In this document: positions 34,361-41,962 of the stretch, piece after piece
How positions within the stretch are numbered: position 1 is the first letter of the stretch
How the letters are laid out: each line of letters starts with the position of its first letter
Assembly: GCA_009695275.1 (NCBI GenBank)
Contig: SIBF01000012.1
Coordinates: forward strand, 1 to 41,962
Reading direction: 5' to 3'
DNA length: 41,962 bases
From: Pedosphaera sp.
GTDB lineage: Bacteria; Verrucomicrobiota; Verrucomicrobiia; Limisphaerales; F1-12-MAGs170
The notes under the pieces: generated by a model
Seen by the model: only the letters and a program-made list of their open reading frames with translations
Database searches by the model: none
What the model was told of the DNA's origin: nothing
Program-made: the position numbers and the translations under genes

Positions 34361-34383
34361 GCCGGGACCGTGCAGTACGGATT

Positions 34384-34409
34384 GGGGAGCACACGCTCGT
34401 GCTCACCCC
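34384..34409. terminator. Hairpin just after argA
   Basis: GGGGAGCAC (34384-34392) pairs with GTGCTC-A-CCCC (34399-34409) around a six-base loop, with one bulged A. It starts 24 bases after the argA stop. There is no T-tract afterwards, so it may be a rho-type or 3'-end protecting structure, or part of a dispersed repeat. Confidence 0.35.
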
Positions 34410-34593
34410 CTCGCGCCGCACGGCGCAACCGAGGTTCCCTTTAACAATGGCCTCGCCAACCGCGAAACGCCCCCTGCCCGGATGACTTGAAACCGCAGAG
34501 GAACGCAGACCAACGCGGATTATGGGAAGCGCTCTGGAAACCTGGACGAGACATGCGCGACGAGCGTCGCTTTCCCCTCACGATGAGCCGGGT

Positions 34594-34687
34594 GGCAGGG
34601 CTGGCTGTCCTCAGCCTGCAGCGAACGTCACAGAGATTCTCGCATCCCATTTAACACCACGAAGCGGTGAGGACGCCACACCCTGCC
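34594..34687. repeat. Imperfect inverted repeat, 19-bp arms
   Basis: The left arm 34594-34612 begins GGCAGGG and ends GTCCTC. The right arm 34669-34687 begins GAGGAC and ends CCCTGCC. The outer seven and inner six bases are perfectly complementary, with divergence between them (14 of 19 overall). The loop is 56 bases. No coding sequence is inside. It resembles a small palindromic intergenic element. Confidence 0.55.
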
Positions 34688-34841
34688 AGCGCGAGCCGGC
34701 GAGAGGAAAAGGCCCTTAAATTCAGCATACAACGACGTTTCTCATGCAACGCATTGATGACACATTCCCTCCGCCAATGCACCACGCCGCCATGATCACC
34801 TCCTCGCTACTTTGAAGAACCCCTCCCGCGAAGTCTGTTTC

Positions 34842-34871
34842 CCCATCTGCGTGTATCCGGTCCCATCTGCG
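34842..34871. repeat. Two direct copies of CCCATCTGCG, 20 bp apart
   Basis: CCCATCTGCG occurs at 34842-34851 and 34862-34871, an exact 20-bp step. Read on the minus strand it gives CGCAGATGGG, similar in style to the GCAGA words near 34493-34511. Probably a fragment of a short-period intergenic repeat family. Confidence 0.4.
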
Positions 34872-35181
34872 GTTCAAAATCCACTTCCGAAAATTAGCGC
34901 AGATCAGCAGTAATAAAATCTCTTCCCCTGAAACCCTTCACCCGCAGCATACGATTCCCTCCTACACGACGAATCGAAGGATCTTCGCTGCCATGCGGGG
35001 TTGGACGAGACCTGATCAAGCCTGTGGCTTCATTCCGTTATCATTGCAATGGATCGCCTGCGTCAGCCCGGCCACCACTCTAAAGTTGTGATCGTGGTCC
35101 GTCGCGCGCTTGCGCAATGGGCTTGGATCGGTCGGTGGTAAAAAACCTCGCATCTGTTTTCAAAACCTACTGAATGTCGGC

Positions 35182-35718
35182 ATGACAGCGAAGAAATTTT
35201 ATGACTGGCAGACAGTCGGTGGCACTGATGATGTCATGCGTCTGGTCGATTGCCTGGAGAGAGCGGACATTCGGTGGTGCGCCATCGGAGGAGTCGCCGT
35301 CAATCATTGGGCGGCAGAGCCGATGGTCACTCAGGATGTTGATTTTGTTGTCGCCAGCGATGCAATCGAGCAGGCCGTGGGCATTCTCACTGAAGCTGGT
35401 TTCCGTCCCGAAAGATTCAAATGGTCCATCAACTTCAAGGGACATTCCAAAGTCAGTCTCCAATTGAGCACGGAAGATTTCTATCGTGACTTCCCAAGCA
35501 GAGCTGTTCCAGCCGATGTGCATGGCATTCTGCTCAGAGTGGCGTCTCTGGAGGACACGCTTAAAGGCAAGATCAAGGCTTGGAGCGATTCAGCCCGGCG
35601 ACAGAGCAAGCGACTCAAGGATCTCGGCGACATCGCCCGGTTGATCGAGACGCATCCGCATTTATGGGAGTCTCTCACCGACGACCTCAAACGGCAGATT
35701 GAACGTCCATTGGCCTGA
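35182..35718 (+). CDS. Small nucleotidyltransferase-fold protein
   Basis: The ATG at 35182 (MTAKKFYDWQTVGG) gives 178 aa; an ATG at 35110 would add 24 unconvincing residues. The segment IRWCAIGGVAVNHWAAEP followed by VTQDVDFVVAS shows the GG...DxD pattern of the polymerase-beta-like nucleotidyltransferase superfamily, the type seen in AbiEii/MNT-like proteins. The Gly pair and both Asp are present, so the fold could be active. A C-terminal helical part (VASLEDTLKGKIKAWSD, KRLKDLGDIARLIETHPHLW) resembles the K-x-K...KDxxDI pattern of the same families. No antitoxin-like partner gene is adjacent and the flanks are gene-poor. Toxin of an orphaned toxin-antitoxin pair, or a housekeeping nucleotidyltransferase, are both possible. 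Confidence 0.75.
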   Translation: MTAKKFYDWQTVGGTDDVMRLVDCLERADIRWCAIGGVAVNHWAAEPMVTQDVDFVVASDAIEQAVGILTEAGFRPERFKWSINFKGHSKVSLQLSTEDFYRDFPSRAVPADVHGILLRVASLEDTLKGKIKAWSDSARRQSKRLKDLGDIARLIETHPHLWESLTDDLKRQIERPLA

Positions 35719-35876
35719 CGAAACAGGCACCGCACTGGCCGGGGCGCGCGAGGGATGTCGGAACTCGGGCGGGCGGTGGGGCGTTCGGAGCCTCAATGCC
35801 ATGCCTAGTTGAACGAGCCATTCGAAGTTGCGCGCCGGCCCGGTTTCCACTTGCCACGATCGCGTGCTGACGGGCA

Positions 35877-37451
35877 ATGTTTGTCATGGCAGACGCGATA
35901 GAGCCCCAGAGCATTGATTCCCTTTTCTACAAGCCTGCGGAGCAGTTCTTCACGGGCTTCAGCAGCATCGGTCTCACGTACGATGATGTCACGCTGGCCA
36001 CGCTTTACTCGGAGATTCTCCCGCGCGACACGCAATTGACCGTCACTTTGGCGGAAGGGCTGGAGCTGAACATTCCCGTGATCTCGTCGGACATGGACAC
36101 GGTGACGGAGGCGCGCATGGCCATCGGCATGGCGTTGAATGGCGGGCTGGGCCTGATCCATTACAACATGCCGGACAAGCAGCAGATCTCCGAGCTCAAC
36201 CGCGTGAAGAATCACGTGCATGGATTGATTCAGGAGCCGTTGCGCGTGGTCCCGGAGCAGACGATCGGCAGTGTTCTGGAGATGATCGAGAAGCGCCGGT
36301 TTGCCTTCAGCACATTCCCCGTGGTGGACGGCGGCGGTAAGTTGATCGGTCTGCTGCCCGGCCATGTGATCAAACAACGCCACGCCCAGCGCAAGGTCGC
36401 CGAGGCTTCGACGCCACGAAACCAGATTCACGCCATCCTGGTGGATCAGCTCGGCGCGGACCCCATCTCGCAGGCGGACAAGTTTTTCAACGATCATCCC
36501 GGCATCCACAAACTGCTGGTGGTGGACAAGGAGGATCGCCTGGAGGGATTGTTCACGCTCACTGACGTGGAGAAGATCATCCAGGAGCGCAACGCCCAGT
36601 TCAAACCGGCGCGGGACTCGCAATTCCGCCTCATCTGCGGCGCGGCCGTGTCTGCCACACGCAATGCGTTTGGCGAACTGGACCGGGACCGCATCATGAA
36701 TCATGTCGGAGCTTTGGTGGATCGTGGAGTGGATGCGGTGGCCGTCTCGACGGCTCACGGACACAGCCAGGGAGTGGGCGAAACCGTGAAGCTGATCCGC
36801 GCATCGTTCCCCAGTCTTCCAATTATCGCCGGTAACGTGACGAGCGCGAGCGGCGTGGATTACCTGGCCAATTGCGGTGCCAATGCGATCAAGGTGGGCC
36901 AGGGACCGGGATCGATCTGCACGACACGCATTGTGGCGGGAGTGGGTATTCCACAATTGACAGCATTGTATGTGGCCTCCCGGGCCGCGCGGCAGCGGAA
37001 TGTCGCTATTATAGCTGACGGCGGCATCACGAAGTCAGGCGACATTGTCAAAGCGCTCACGCTCTCCCAAGCGGTCATTTGCGGAGGCATGCTCGCTGGT
37101 TGCCCCGAGGCTCCCGGGCAGATCATGGAGATCGGCGGCAAGATGTATAAGCAGTACCGCGGCATGGGGAGCTTGTCCGCAATGAAGGCGGGTTCTGCCG
37201 CCCGCTACGGTCACGCGAAGGACACCACCCGTAAGCTCGCAGCGGAGGGGGTCGAAGCGCTGAAGGAAGCTTCAGCCCCCGTGGACTCCGTGCTGGCCCA
37301 GCTCATCGGAGGAATCCAGTCGGGCATGGGTTATCTGGGAGCCAGCAACCTCGCGGAATTGCGCGAACGCGCGCGTTACATTCGTGTCAGCCCGGCAGGT
37401 CAGCGCGAGGCCGCGCCACATGACGTGGTCGAGGTCAAGGCCGGCAGTTGA
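35877..37451 (+). CDS. guaB: Inosine-5'-monophosphate dehydrogenase
   Basis: GuaB oxidises IMP to XMP with NAD, the committed step of GMP synthesis. The 524-aa protein has [19 protein letters not shown] at the N-terminus, [18 protein letters not shown], and two CBS domains (about 115-240, with [16 protein letters not shown] and [16 protein letters not shown]). The catalytic loop [19 protein letters not shown] carries Cys348. [27 protein letters not shown] and the flap with Arg-Tyr (AARYGHAKD) follow. The usual DTAHGHS motif reads STAHGHS: Ser291 replaces the Asp that contacts the NAD ribose in characterised enzymes. Met4 is an alternative start. It is followed by a small lipoprotein gene 23 bases on. 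Confidence 0.93.
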   Translation: MFVMADAIEPQSIDSLFYKPAEQFFTGFSSIGLTYDDVTLATLYSEILPRDTQLTVTLAEGLELNIPVISSDMDTVTEARMAIGMALNGGLGLIHYNMPDKQQISELNRVKNHVHGLIQEPLRVVPEQTIGSVLEMIEKRRFAFSTFPVVDGGGKLIGLLPGHVIKQRHAQRKVAEASTPRNQIHAILVDQLGADPISQADKFFNDHPGIHKLLVVDKEDRLEGLFTLTDVEKIIQERNAQFKPARDSQFRLICGAAVSATRNAFGELDRDRIMNHVGALVDRGVDAVAVSTAHGHSQGVGETVKLIRASFPSLPIIAGNVTSASGVDYLANCGANAIKVGQGPGSICTTRIVAGVGIPQLTALYVASRAARQRNVAIIADGGITKSGDIVKALTLSQAVICGGMLAGCPEAPGQIMEIGGKMYKQYRGMGSLSAMKAGSAARYGHAKDTTRKLAAEGVEALKEASAPVDSVLAQLIGGIQSGMGYLGASNLAELRERARYIRVSPAGQREAAPHDVVEVKAGS

Positions 37452-37474
37452 GTTTCACCGGATTTTCAGAACAG

Positions 37475-37942
37475 ATGAAACACACGGAATTCTTTTCGTT
37501 TATCGGCATCACCGCCCTGCTGTCGGTCCTTGCCGTCGGATGCGTGGACATCAGCGTGGGTTCCAATCGCCCAGCTCATCAATCGCCCCCGCCAGCAGTC
37601 ATCCCGGCAGGAGCGCCCTTGAGTCCGGCTGAGGCTGCCACCCTCTCGGAGATTGATGCGGCTTCGCGGTTGAGTTTCGACAATGGCAAGCTCGAAGCGC
37701 TCCAGAACATCGCTGCGCGACCAAACCTCAGCGCTGTCGTCCAGGTCCATTTGGTCAACGTCAGCTACCGCACACTGGCTTTCGAGAACAACAAGGTCGA
37801 GTTGCTGCGGAAGATCATCGCAAGTCCTGATTTCTCCGATCCCGCCCGGCAGGCAATCGTCACCCAGCTCTCGAACCTCTCGTTCGATTCGAACCGGCAG
37901 CGCATCCTTCGCGAACTCAACAGCCGTGTGACCGGCAAGTGA
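37475..37942 (+). CDS. Small lipoprotein with internal ~35-residue repeats
   Basis: I do not recognise the family. The ATG at 37475 (MKHTEFFSFIGITALL) gives 155 aa; a TTG at 37448 overlapping the guaB stop is possible but less likely. The signal peptide ends in a lipobox LAVGC, predicting lipidation at Cys23. After a Pro-rich linker there are two and a half copies of a repeat: LSFDNGKLEALQNIAARPNL, then LAFENNKVELLRKIIASPDF, then LSFDSNRQRILRELNSR. The repeats are short helical units with the pattern L.F.[ND]..[KR]...L..I...P, which suggests an alpha-solenoid-like or DUF4476-style periplasmic domain. It is probably co-transcribed with guaB, though the functions are not obviously linked. Confidence 0.72.
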   Translation: MKHTEFFSFIGITALLSVLAVGCVDISVGSNRPAHQSPPPAVIPAGAPLSPAEAATLSEIDAASRLSFDNGKLEALQNIAARPNLSAVVQVHLVNVSYRTLAFENNKVELLRKIIASPDFSDPARQAIVTQLSNLSFDSNRQRILRELNSRVTGK

Positions 37943-38229
37943 CCGGAGCAAGGGCTGCGTTCTTTGCGCGCTCCTTTCCTCAACTTTGGCGTCGTTCATG
38001 GCCGCACCGGGCATGAGGTCGGGCACAGCGGCAAACACTGGCTCGCCTCAAGTCTTTGAACTCTTCAAGGTCAGCCCTGCACCGAGAGTGATCTTCGCCT
38101 TTGTCGTCTGTTGAGAATCCTGCTGACGGACATTTCATTTAAGTCCCTGAAAACGGAGCAGGAGTGACCGGCGTCTGGTCAGGATTTTCCATTGCTCCAT
38201 TCATTGGTTTGGCCAGAGAATCGGAAATT

Positions 38230-41200
38230 ATGAACCGGTATTGCATCTTGTTGCTGAGTTGGATCGCGTTGTTCTTCAGCGCCGGGGCGGCGGAACCCAA
38301 TGCGGCAACGGAAGCACGCTTTTTGTCGAACACGCGGCAGCTCATCTTTGATGGCCGACGCAGCGGTGAAGGTTACTTTTCTCCAGATGGCAAGGCGCTC
38401 ATCTTTCAAAGCGAACGGGAGCCGGAGAATCCCTTCTACCAGATTTACACACTCGATCTCGAAAGTGGCGACAGTCATCGAGTTTCGCCAGGCTCCGGCA
38501 AAACCACGTGCGCCTTTTTCCGCCCGGGCAACAACGAGGTGCTTTTTGCTTCAACTCATCTGGATCCGCAGTCCGTCGCGAAGCAGAAGGCGGAACTTAC
38601 TTTTCGCGCCACGGGCAAGGAGCGTCGTTACTCGTGGGATTACGATGAGCAGATGGACATCTTCATCGCGCGCCGCGACGGCTCGACTGTGCGCCAACTC
38701 ACCAGTGCCCACGGGTACGATGCCGAGGCGTCGTTTTCGCCGGATGGCAAGCTGATCGTCTTCTGCTCGCTTCGAGACGCGTATCCCACGAACAAATTGT
38801 CCGCAGCGGACACTAAGCGTGTCGAAACAGACCCCTCCTGGTTCGGTGAAATCTTTCTCATGAATGCCGACGGTTCGAATGTTCGCCAGCTCACGCACAC
38901 GCCTGGATACGATGGCGGCCCGTTCTTCTCACCCGACGGCCAACGCATCGTCTGGCGGCGTTTCACCGAGAAAGGCGACACGGCGGACGTGTTCACCATG
39001 AGGCTCGACGGTTCCGACGAACGGCGGCTGACTGATTTCGGAGCGATGTCCTGCGCACCATATTTCCATCCCTCCAGCCGCCATGTCATTTTTACCGCCA
39101 ACAAACTCGGCTTCGCCAACTTTGAATTGTTCCTGGTGGATGCGGAAGGCACACGCGACCCGGTGCGTGTGACATTCACCGATGGCTTCGACGGTCTGCC
39201 GGTGTTCTCACCTGATGGCACGAAGCTCGCCTGGACCTCGAACCGCACGTCCGATGGCAAATCCCAGATCTTCCTGGCCGATTGGAACCAAGCCGCCGCA
39301 CTCGACGCGTTGAAGGAAGCCGCGCCCCGTCAAGCCACGGATGCCAGGAAAAATCCTCAATCGGCGCTGGCAAACGAATTGCCGAAGCACGCGTCCACCG
39401 GAGTCACCCTCAGCAGCGCAACTTCGCTTGCGATTCACGATTCACTCTTCAGTCCTGAAATCACAACCAACGATCTTCGTGCCATCGTCGCTCATCTTGC
39501 CTCTGACGAACTGGAAGGCCGCCTTTCCGGCTCGCGTGGCGCCGAACTCGCGGCGGATTACATCGCGGCGCAAATGAGGCGCATCGGCCTTCAGCCCGTC
39601 GGCACAAACGCCGGTTTTTTCCAGCATTACGATTTCAATGCCGGTGCGCGCGTGTTGACCAATGCCAACCGGCTCGCCATTACGCCCGCGAGCGGAACGC
39701 CGGTGGAGTTCACAGTGGAGAAAGATTTCCGCCCGCTCTCCTTCACCGCCAACGCGGAGGTGGAGGGTGAAGTAGTTTTCGTCGGCTACGGCCTCTCAGT
39801 GCCCGGCAAGCCCGGCGAGGGTTACGATTCTTACGCCGGAGTGAATGTTTCAAACAAGATCGCGCTTGTTCTCCGATACGTCCCCGAGGAAGTGGATGCC
39901 AGACGCCGGGCCGAATTGAACCGCTACGCCGGGGTCCGCTACAAAGCCATGCATGCCCTCGAGCATGGCGCAAAGGGAGTGCTCTTCCTAACCGGCCCGA
40001 AGTCGCCAAACGCAGGCGAGCTGCTCAAGATGTCCTCCGACAGCAGCCTTGCAGGTTCGGCTCTGGCCATCGCCTCCATTGGCAGCAACGTGGCCAATGC
40101 TCTATTCGCCGGTTCCGGCAGGGATCTCAGTGAACTCCAGGCCGCGCTCGACAAGGAGAACCCTCACGCTGCAAGCGGCATGGTGCTCACCAACGCGCGC
40201 GTCCACCTCTCCACAGGCGTCGAACATATCCGGAAGGCCGACCGCAATGTCCTCGGCATGATTCCGCCGGCATCACCCGTCACCGGCACCGGCCAGGTCG
40301 AGTATCTGATGATTGGTGCGCACTACGATCATTTGGGCCACGGCGAAACAGGCGCGATGAATCGCAAAGGCGAGGAAGGCATGATTCACCCTGGGGCGGA
40401 TGACAATGCCTCGGGTGTCGCCACTCTCCTCGAACTTGCGGACGCACTCGTTGCCGGGCGCAAACAGAATCCAACAGCATTCCCGAGAGGACTGATCTTC
40501 GCGGCGTGGGCGGGAGAAGAGTTGGGCATTCTCGGCTCATCATGGTTCGCCGAGCATCCGCTGGTGCCGCTCACCAACTTGGCGGCATACGTGAACTTCG
40601 ACATGGTGGGCCGCTTGAATGACAACAAGCTGACCTTGCAGGGCGTCGCTTCGTCACCGGTCTGGAGGAAGCTCATCGAGAAACGCAATGTGGCAGCTGG
40701 TTTCAACCTCACTTTGCAGGACGATCCTTACCTCCCCACCGACACGACAGCACTCTATCCAAAAGGAGTTCCCGTGCTCGCCTTCTTCACCGGCGGTCAC
40801 GATGATTATCACCGACCGACCGACAAGCCCGAAACGTTGAATTACGAGGGTACTCAGCGCATCGCATGGCTGGCGCGAGGGATCCTGACAGAACTCGAGA
40901 AGGCCGAACGCCCCGCTTATGCCCAGGTGACAAACAAAGCATCGGGCGAAGGTGGCCGGGAATCGCTGCGCGCTTACCTCGGAACCATTCCTGATTACGC
41001 CACGGAGGTGCAGGGTGTGAAACTCAGCGGCGTGCGAGCCGGCGGGCCGGCCGACAAGGCTGGTCTCAAAGGCGGCGATGTCATCGTTGAATTTGCCGGC
41101 ACGAAGATCGCCAACATCTACGACTATACCTACGCCATGGACGCGGCAAAGATTGCTCAAGCCGCTACGGTGGTTGTACTCCGCAACGGCGAGCGCGTCA

Positions 41201-41232
41201 CCCTCAGCGTGACGCCTGAGGCCCGGAAGTAG
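38230..41232 (+). CDS. Secreted multidomain aminopeptidase: TolB-like propeller, M28 peptidase, PDZ
   Basis: The ATG at 38230 (MNRYCILLLSWIALFFSAGA) starts with a signal peptide cut near AGAAE and gives 1000 aa; the upstream GTG is unlikely. Residues about 40-380 carry WD40-like/PD40 TolB repeats, with recurring FSPDGK.L.F motifs (YFSPDGKALIF, SFSPDGKLIVF, FFSPDGQRIVW, VFSPDGTKLAW). Residues about 410-670 hold a PA-type insert (VEGEVVFVGYGLSVPGKPG). The M28 zinc site is complete: His698 (AHYDHLG), Asp724/725 (GADDNASG), Glu763/764 (WAGEELG), Asp791 (NFDMVGR) and His861 (DDYHRPTD). A PDZ domain closes the protein (GGPADKAGLKGGDVIVEFAG). It is likely a periplasmic or extracellular peptidase. 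It is a lone gene. Confidence 0.93.
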   Translation: MNRYCILLLSWIALFFSAGAAEPNAATEARFLSNTRQLIFDGRRSGEGYFSPDGKALIFQSEREPENPFYQIYTLDLESGDSHRVSPGSGKTTCAFFRPGNNEVLFASTHLDPQSVAKQKAELTFRATGKERRYSWDYDEQMDIFIARRDGSTVRQLTSAHGYDAEASFSPDGKLIVFCSLRDAYPTNKLSAADTKRVETDPSWFGEIFLMNADGSNVRQLTHTPGYDGGPFFSPDGQRIVWRRFTEKGDTADVFTMRLDGSDERRLTDFGAMSCAPYFHPSSRHVIFTANKLGFANFELFLVDAEGTRDPVRVTFTDGFDGLPVFSPDGTKLAWTSNRTSDGKSQIFLADWNQAAALDALKEAAPRQATDARKNPQSALANELPKHASTGVTLSSATSLAIHDSLFSPEITTNDLRAIVAHLASDELEGRLSGSRGAELAADYIAAQMRRIGLQPVGTNAGFFQHYDFNAGARVLTNANRLAITPASGTPVEFTVEKDFRPLSFTANAEVEGEVVFVGYGLSVPGKPGEGYDSYAGVNVSNKIALVLRYVPEEVDARRRAELNRYAGVRYKAMHALEHGAKGVLFLTGPKSPNAGELLKMSSDSSLAGSALAIASIGSNVANALFAGSGRDLSELQAALDKENPHAASGMVLTNARVHLSTGVEHIRKADRNVLGMIPPASPVTGTGQVEYLMIGAHYDHLGHGETGAMNRKGEEGMIHPGADDNASGVATLLELADALVAGRKQNPTAFPRGLIFAAWAGEELGILGSSWFAEHPLVPLTNLAAYVNFDMVGRLNDNKLTLQGVASSPVWRKLIEKRNVAAGFNLTLQDDPYLPTDTTALYPKGVPVLAFFTGGHDDYHRPTDKPETLNYEGTQRIAWLARGILTELEKAERPAYAQVTNKASGEGGRESLRAYLGTIPDYATEVQGVKLSGVRAGGPADKAGLKGGDVIVEFAGTKIANIYDYTYAMDAAKIAQAATVVVLRNGERVTLSVTPEARK

Positions 41233-41269
41233 CGGAAACAGTTCATGCTAAAAACGGCAGATCAAAAAC

Positions 41270-41383
41270 CACGGATAACACGGATAGAAACAACTTCAAT
41301 TGAATCTGTCCTGCAAATTTGCCTTCACCCAGTGGGTGAAGGCGACGCCCGGCGGAAGCAGTTCATCATCCGTGTTATCCGTG
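41270..41383. repeat. Nested palindrome after the M28 peptidase gene
   Basis: CACGGATAACACGGAT (41270-41285) is the perfect reverse complement of ATCCGTGTTATCCGTG (41368-41383), 16 bp. Inside lies a second perfect inverted repeat, GCCTTCACCCA (41321-41331) and TGGGTGAAGGC (41333-41343), around a single central base. The outer arms are built of two tandem ACGGAT words. The inner hairpin has no T-tract. It starts 38 bases after the M28 stop and could form a large cruciform or transcript 3' structure. Confidence 0.75.
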
Positions 41384-41521
41384 AAATCCGTGGTCTCAAC
41401 TGTTTTTTCCAGGTTCATGGCGAAGTCTGAACCAAAGTTGATTCCCGCTGGTTCTACACTGGAGATCAAGATTCGGAGAAATCGGAGAAAGGAACTGCGT
41501 CTGAAAAGGGATTGGCGAAAG

Positions 41522-41612
41522 TGGCGGAGAGAGGGGGATTCGAACCCCCGGTGGGGTATAAGCCCACTCACGCTTTCCAGGCGTGCGCCTTAAACCACTC
41601 AGCCATCTCTCC
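41522..41612 (-). tRNA. tRNA-Ser (anticodon GGA)
   Basis: The minus strand starts GGAGAGATGGCTGAGTGG, pairing with TCTCTCC at the 3' end (41526-41532). The anticodon arm is CACGC-CTGGAAA-GCGTG, giving anticodon GGA, which reads UCC and UCU serine codons. A long variable arm typical of class II tRNAs follows, then the T arm GGGGGTTCGAATCCCCC. The discriminator is G and the CCA is encoded (41522-41524). Length is 91 bases including CCA. Confidence 0.96.
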
Positions 41613-41962
41613 AACCGTTTATGACCATCACTTGCTGGGTTATTGTCTGCCAAAGACGGACAATCTGACACTGCAATCTGAGACTGATTCCTCTTAACCA
41701 GCGGAGCCAACCCAAATACCCCGTGGCGAATCCGTTTCGTTACCCGCCACCGGCGATCTTGTTCGCACGAGTCCGCGCCAAGGGCAAGCTCATTCGAGAC
41801 AGCTCCTGCGTAACGCCACGGCATTTCGCCGGGCTTGGGGATGTGAGTGCGGCGGCGTGAGTTGAAGATTTTCCTAGACACAAGGTGTCTAAAGCCCCAC
41901 CTTTGAATGGGATGAAATCTCCCACGAATGCTTCTGTTGGCCCTTCGGCGCCACGACTTACC
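41613..41962. other. Window end: intergenic with integrase-like relic and small palindrome
   Basis: Apart from the relic at 41717-41860, these 350 bases contain a perfect 7-bp inverted repeat TAGACAC-AAG-GTGTCTA (41875-41891). No supported gene is visible, and other short open frames here lack ribosome-binding sites or recognisable sequence. Confidence 0.5.
41717..41860 (+). pseudogene. Probable relic of a tyrosine-recombinase N-terminal region
   Basis: One plus-strand frame reads YPVANPFRYPPPAILF, ARVRAKGKLIRDSS, then CVTPRHFAGLGDVSAAA and a TGA at 41858-41860. The segment FARVRAKGKLIRDS resembles the start of the N-terminal DNA-binding domain of phage-type integrases common in Verrucomicrobia (pattern YARVRV.GK.IR.SL.T). 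It has no start codon with a ribosome-binding site and no catalytic domain; the sequence after RDSS does not continue the family pattern. It lies about 100 bases from tRNA-Ser, a frequent integration site. This is a recollection-based family match, so confidence is limited. Confidence 0.4.

Larger units (their letters stand above)
34361..35181. other. Gene-poor interval with repeat traces
   Basis: These 821 bases separate argA from the small nucleotidyltransferase gene. I see no convincing gene; open frames such as 34522-34719 lack structure or ribosome-binding sites. The interval holds the hairpin at 34384-34409, a short-period stretch CCGCAGAGGAACGCAGACC near 34493-34511, the inverted repeat at 34594-34687, and a tandem pair of CCCATCTGCG at 34842-34851 and 34862-34871. 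It reads like a zone of accumulated small dispersed elements. Confidence 0.6.

Noticed and set aside
35805..36956. Minus-strand open frame of 383 codons opposite guaB
   Set aside because: Antisense to the catalytic part of guaB, His/Arg/Asp-rich, no domain.
38164..38229. Upstream GTG extension of the M28 peptidase
   Set aside because: The ATG at 38230 begins directly with a good signal peptide; 22 extra residues in front would spoil it.
41396..41881. Minus-strand open frame of 161 codons across the tRNA-Ser gene
   Set aside because: Runs straight through the tRNA gene and has no recognisable protein features.

Overview
The window looks like a chromosomal segment of a Verrucomicrobiota bacterium, perhaps close to Pedosphaerales/Limisphaerales. 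This is inferred from gene content and protein style, not from rRNA. The clues are a [22 protein letters not shown] prepilin with the [19 protein letters not shown] segment typical of Planctomycetes and Verrucomicrobia, a divergent FtsZ in a complete division and cell-wall (dcw) cluster, the MurE motif DNPR that predicts a meso-diaminopimelate wall, a lipoprotein-type TolC indicating an outer membrane, and many intergenic inverted repeats.

Layout. Positions 1-1501 hold the 5' end of a prepilin-like gene and an AraC-family regulator, both on the minus strand. Positions 1656-22265 hold a long minus-strand dcw cluster. In transcription order it runs mraZ, a 170-aa unknown, rsmH, ftsL, ftsI, murE, murF, mraY, an 86-aa membrane protein, murD, a LysM membrane protein, ftsW, murG, a murC-murB fusion, ddl, ftsQ, ftsA and ftsZ. 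Genes overlap or nearly abut for most of its length. The mraZ leader carries five 10-bp-spaced TGGGN-like repeats that match the known MraZ operator architecture. queA is divergent from mraZ (22506-23582).

Positions 23678-29391 (minus strand) encode a tripartite export system in the order outer-membrane factor, adaptor, ABC ATPase, FtsX/MacB-type permease. The plus strand then carries a metabolic run: a phosphate acetyltransferase catalytic domain, a separate gene for the BioD-like/DRTGG half of long Pta enzymes, hisC, and an argA-type N-acetylglutamate synthase (29655-34360). After a gene-poor, repeat-bearing gap (34361-35181) come a small nucleotidyltransferase-fold protein, guaB, a small repeat lipoprotein, and a large secreted protein combining TolB-like beta-propeller repeats, an M28 peptidase and a PDZ domain (38230-41232). 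The end of the window has a nested palindrome, a tRNA-Ser(GGA) and a probable tyrosine-recombinase relic.

The dcw genes together form the cytoplasmic precursor pathway (MurCB, MurD, MurE, MurF, Ddl), the lipid steps (MraY, MurG), the septal polymerase/crosslinker pair (FtsW, FtsI) and the divisome scaffold (FtsZ, FtsA, FtsQ, FtsL), with MraZ as likely autoregulator. The least explained parts are the three unassigned or atypical proteins embedded in the cluster, the strong hairpin in front of ftsW, the MurC-MurB fusion, and the dispersed intergenic palindromes. No CRISPR array, rRNA or intact mobile element was seen.
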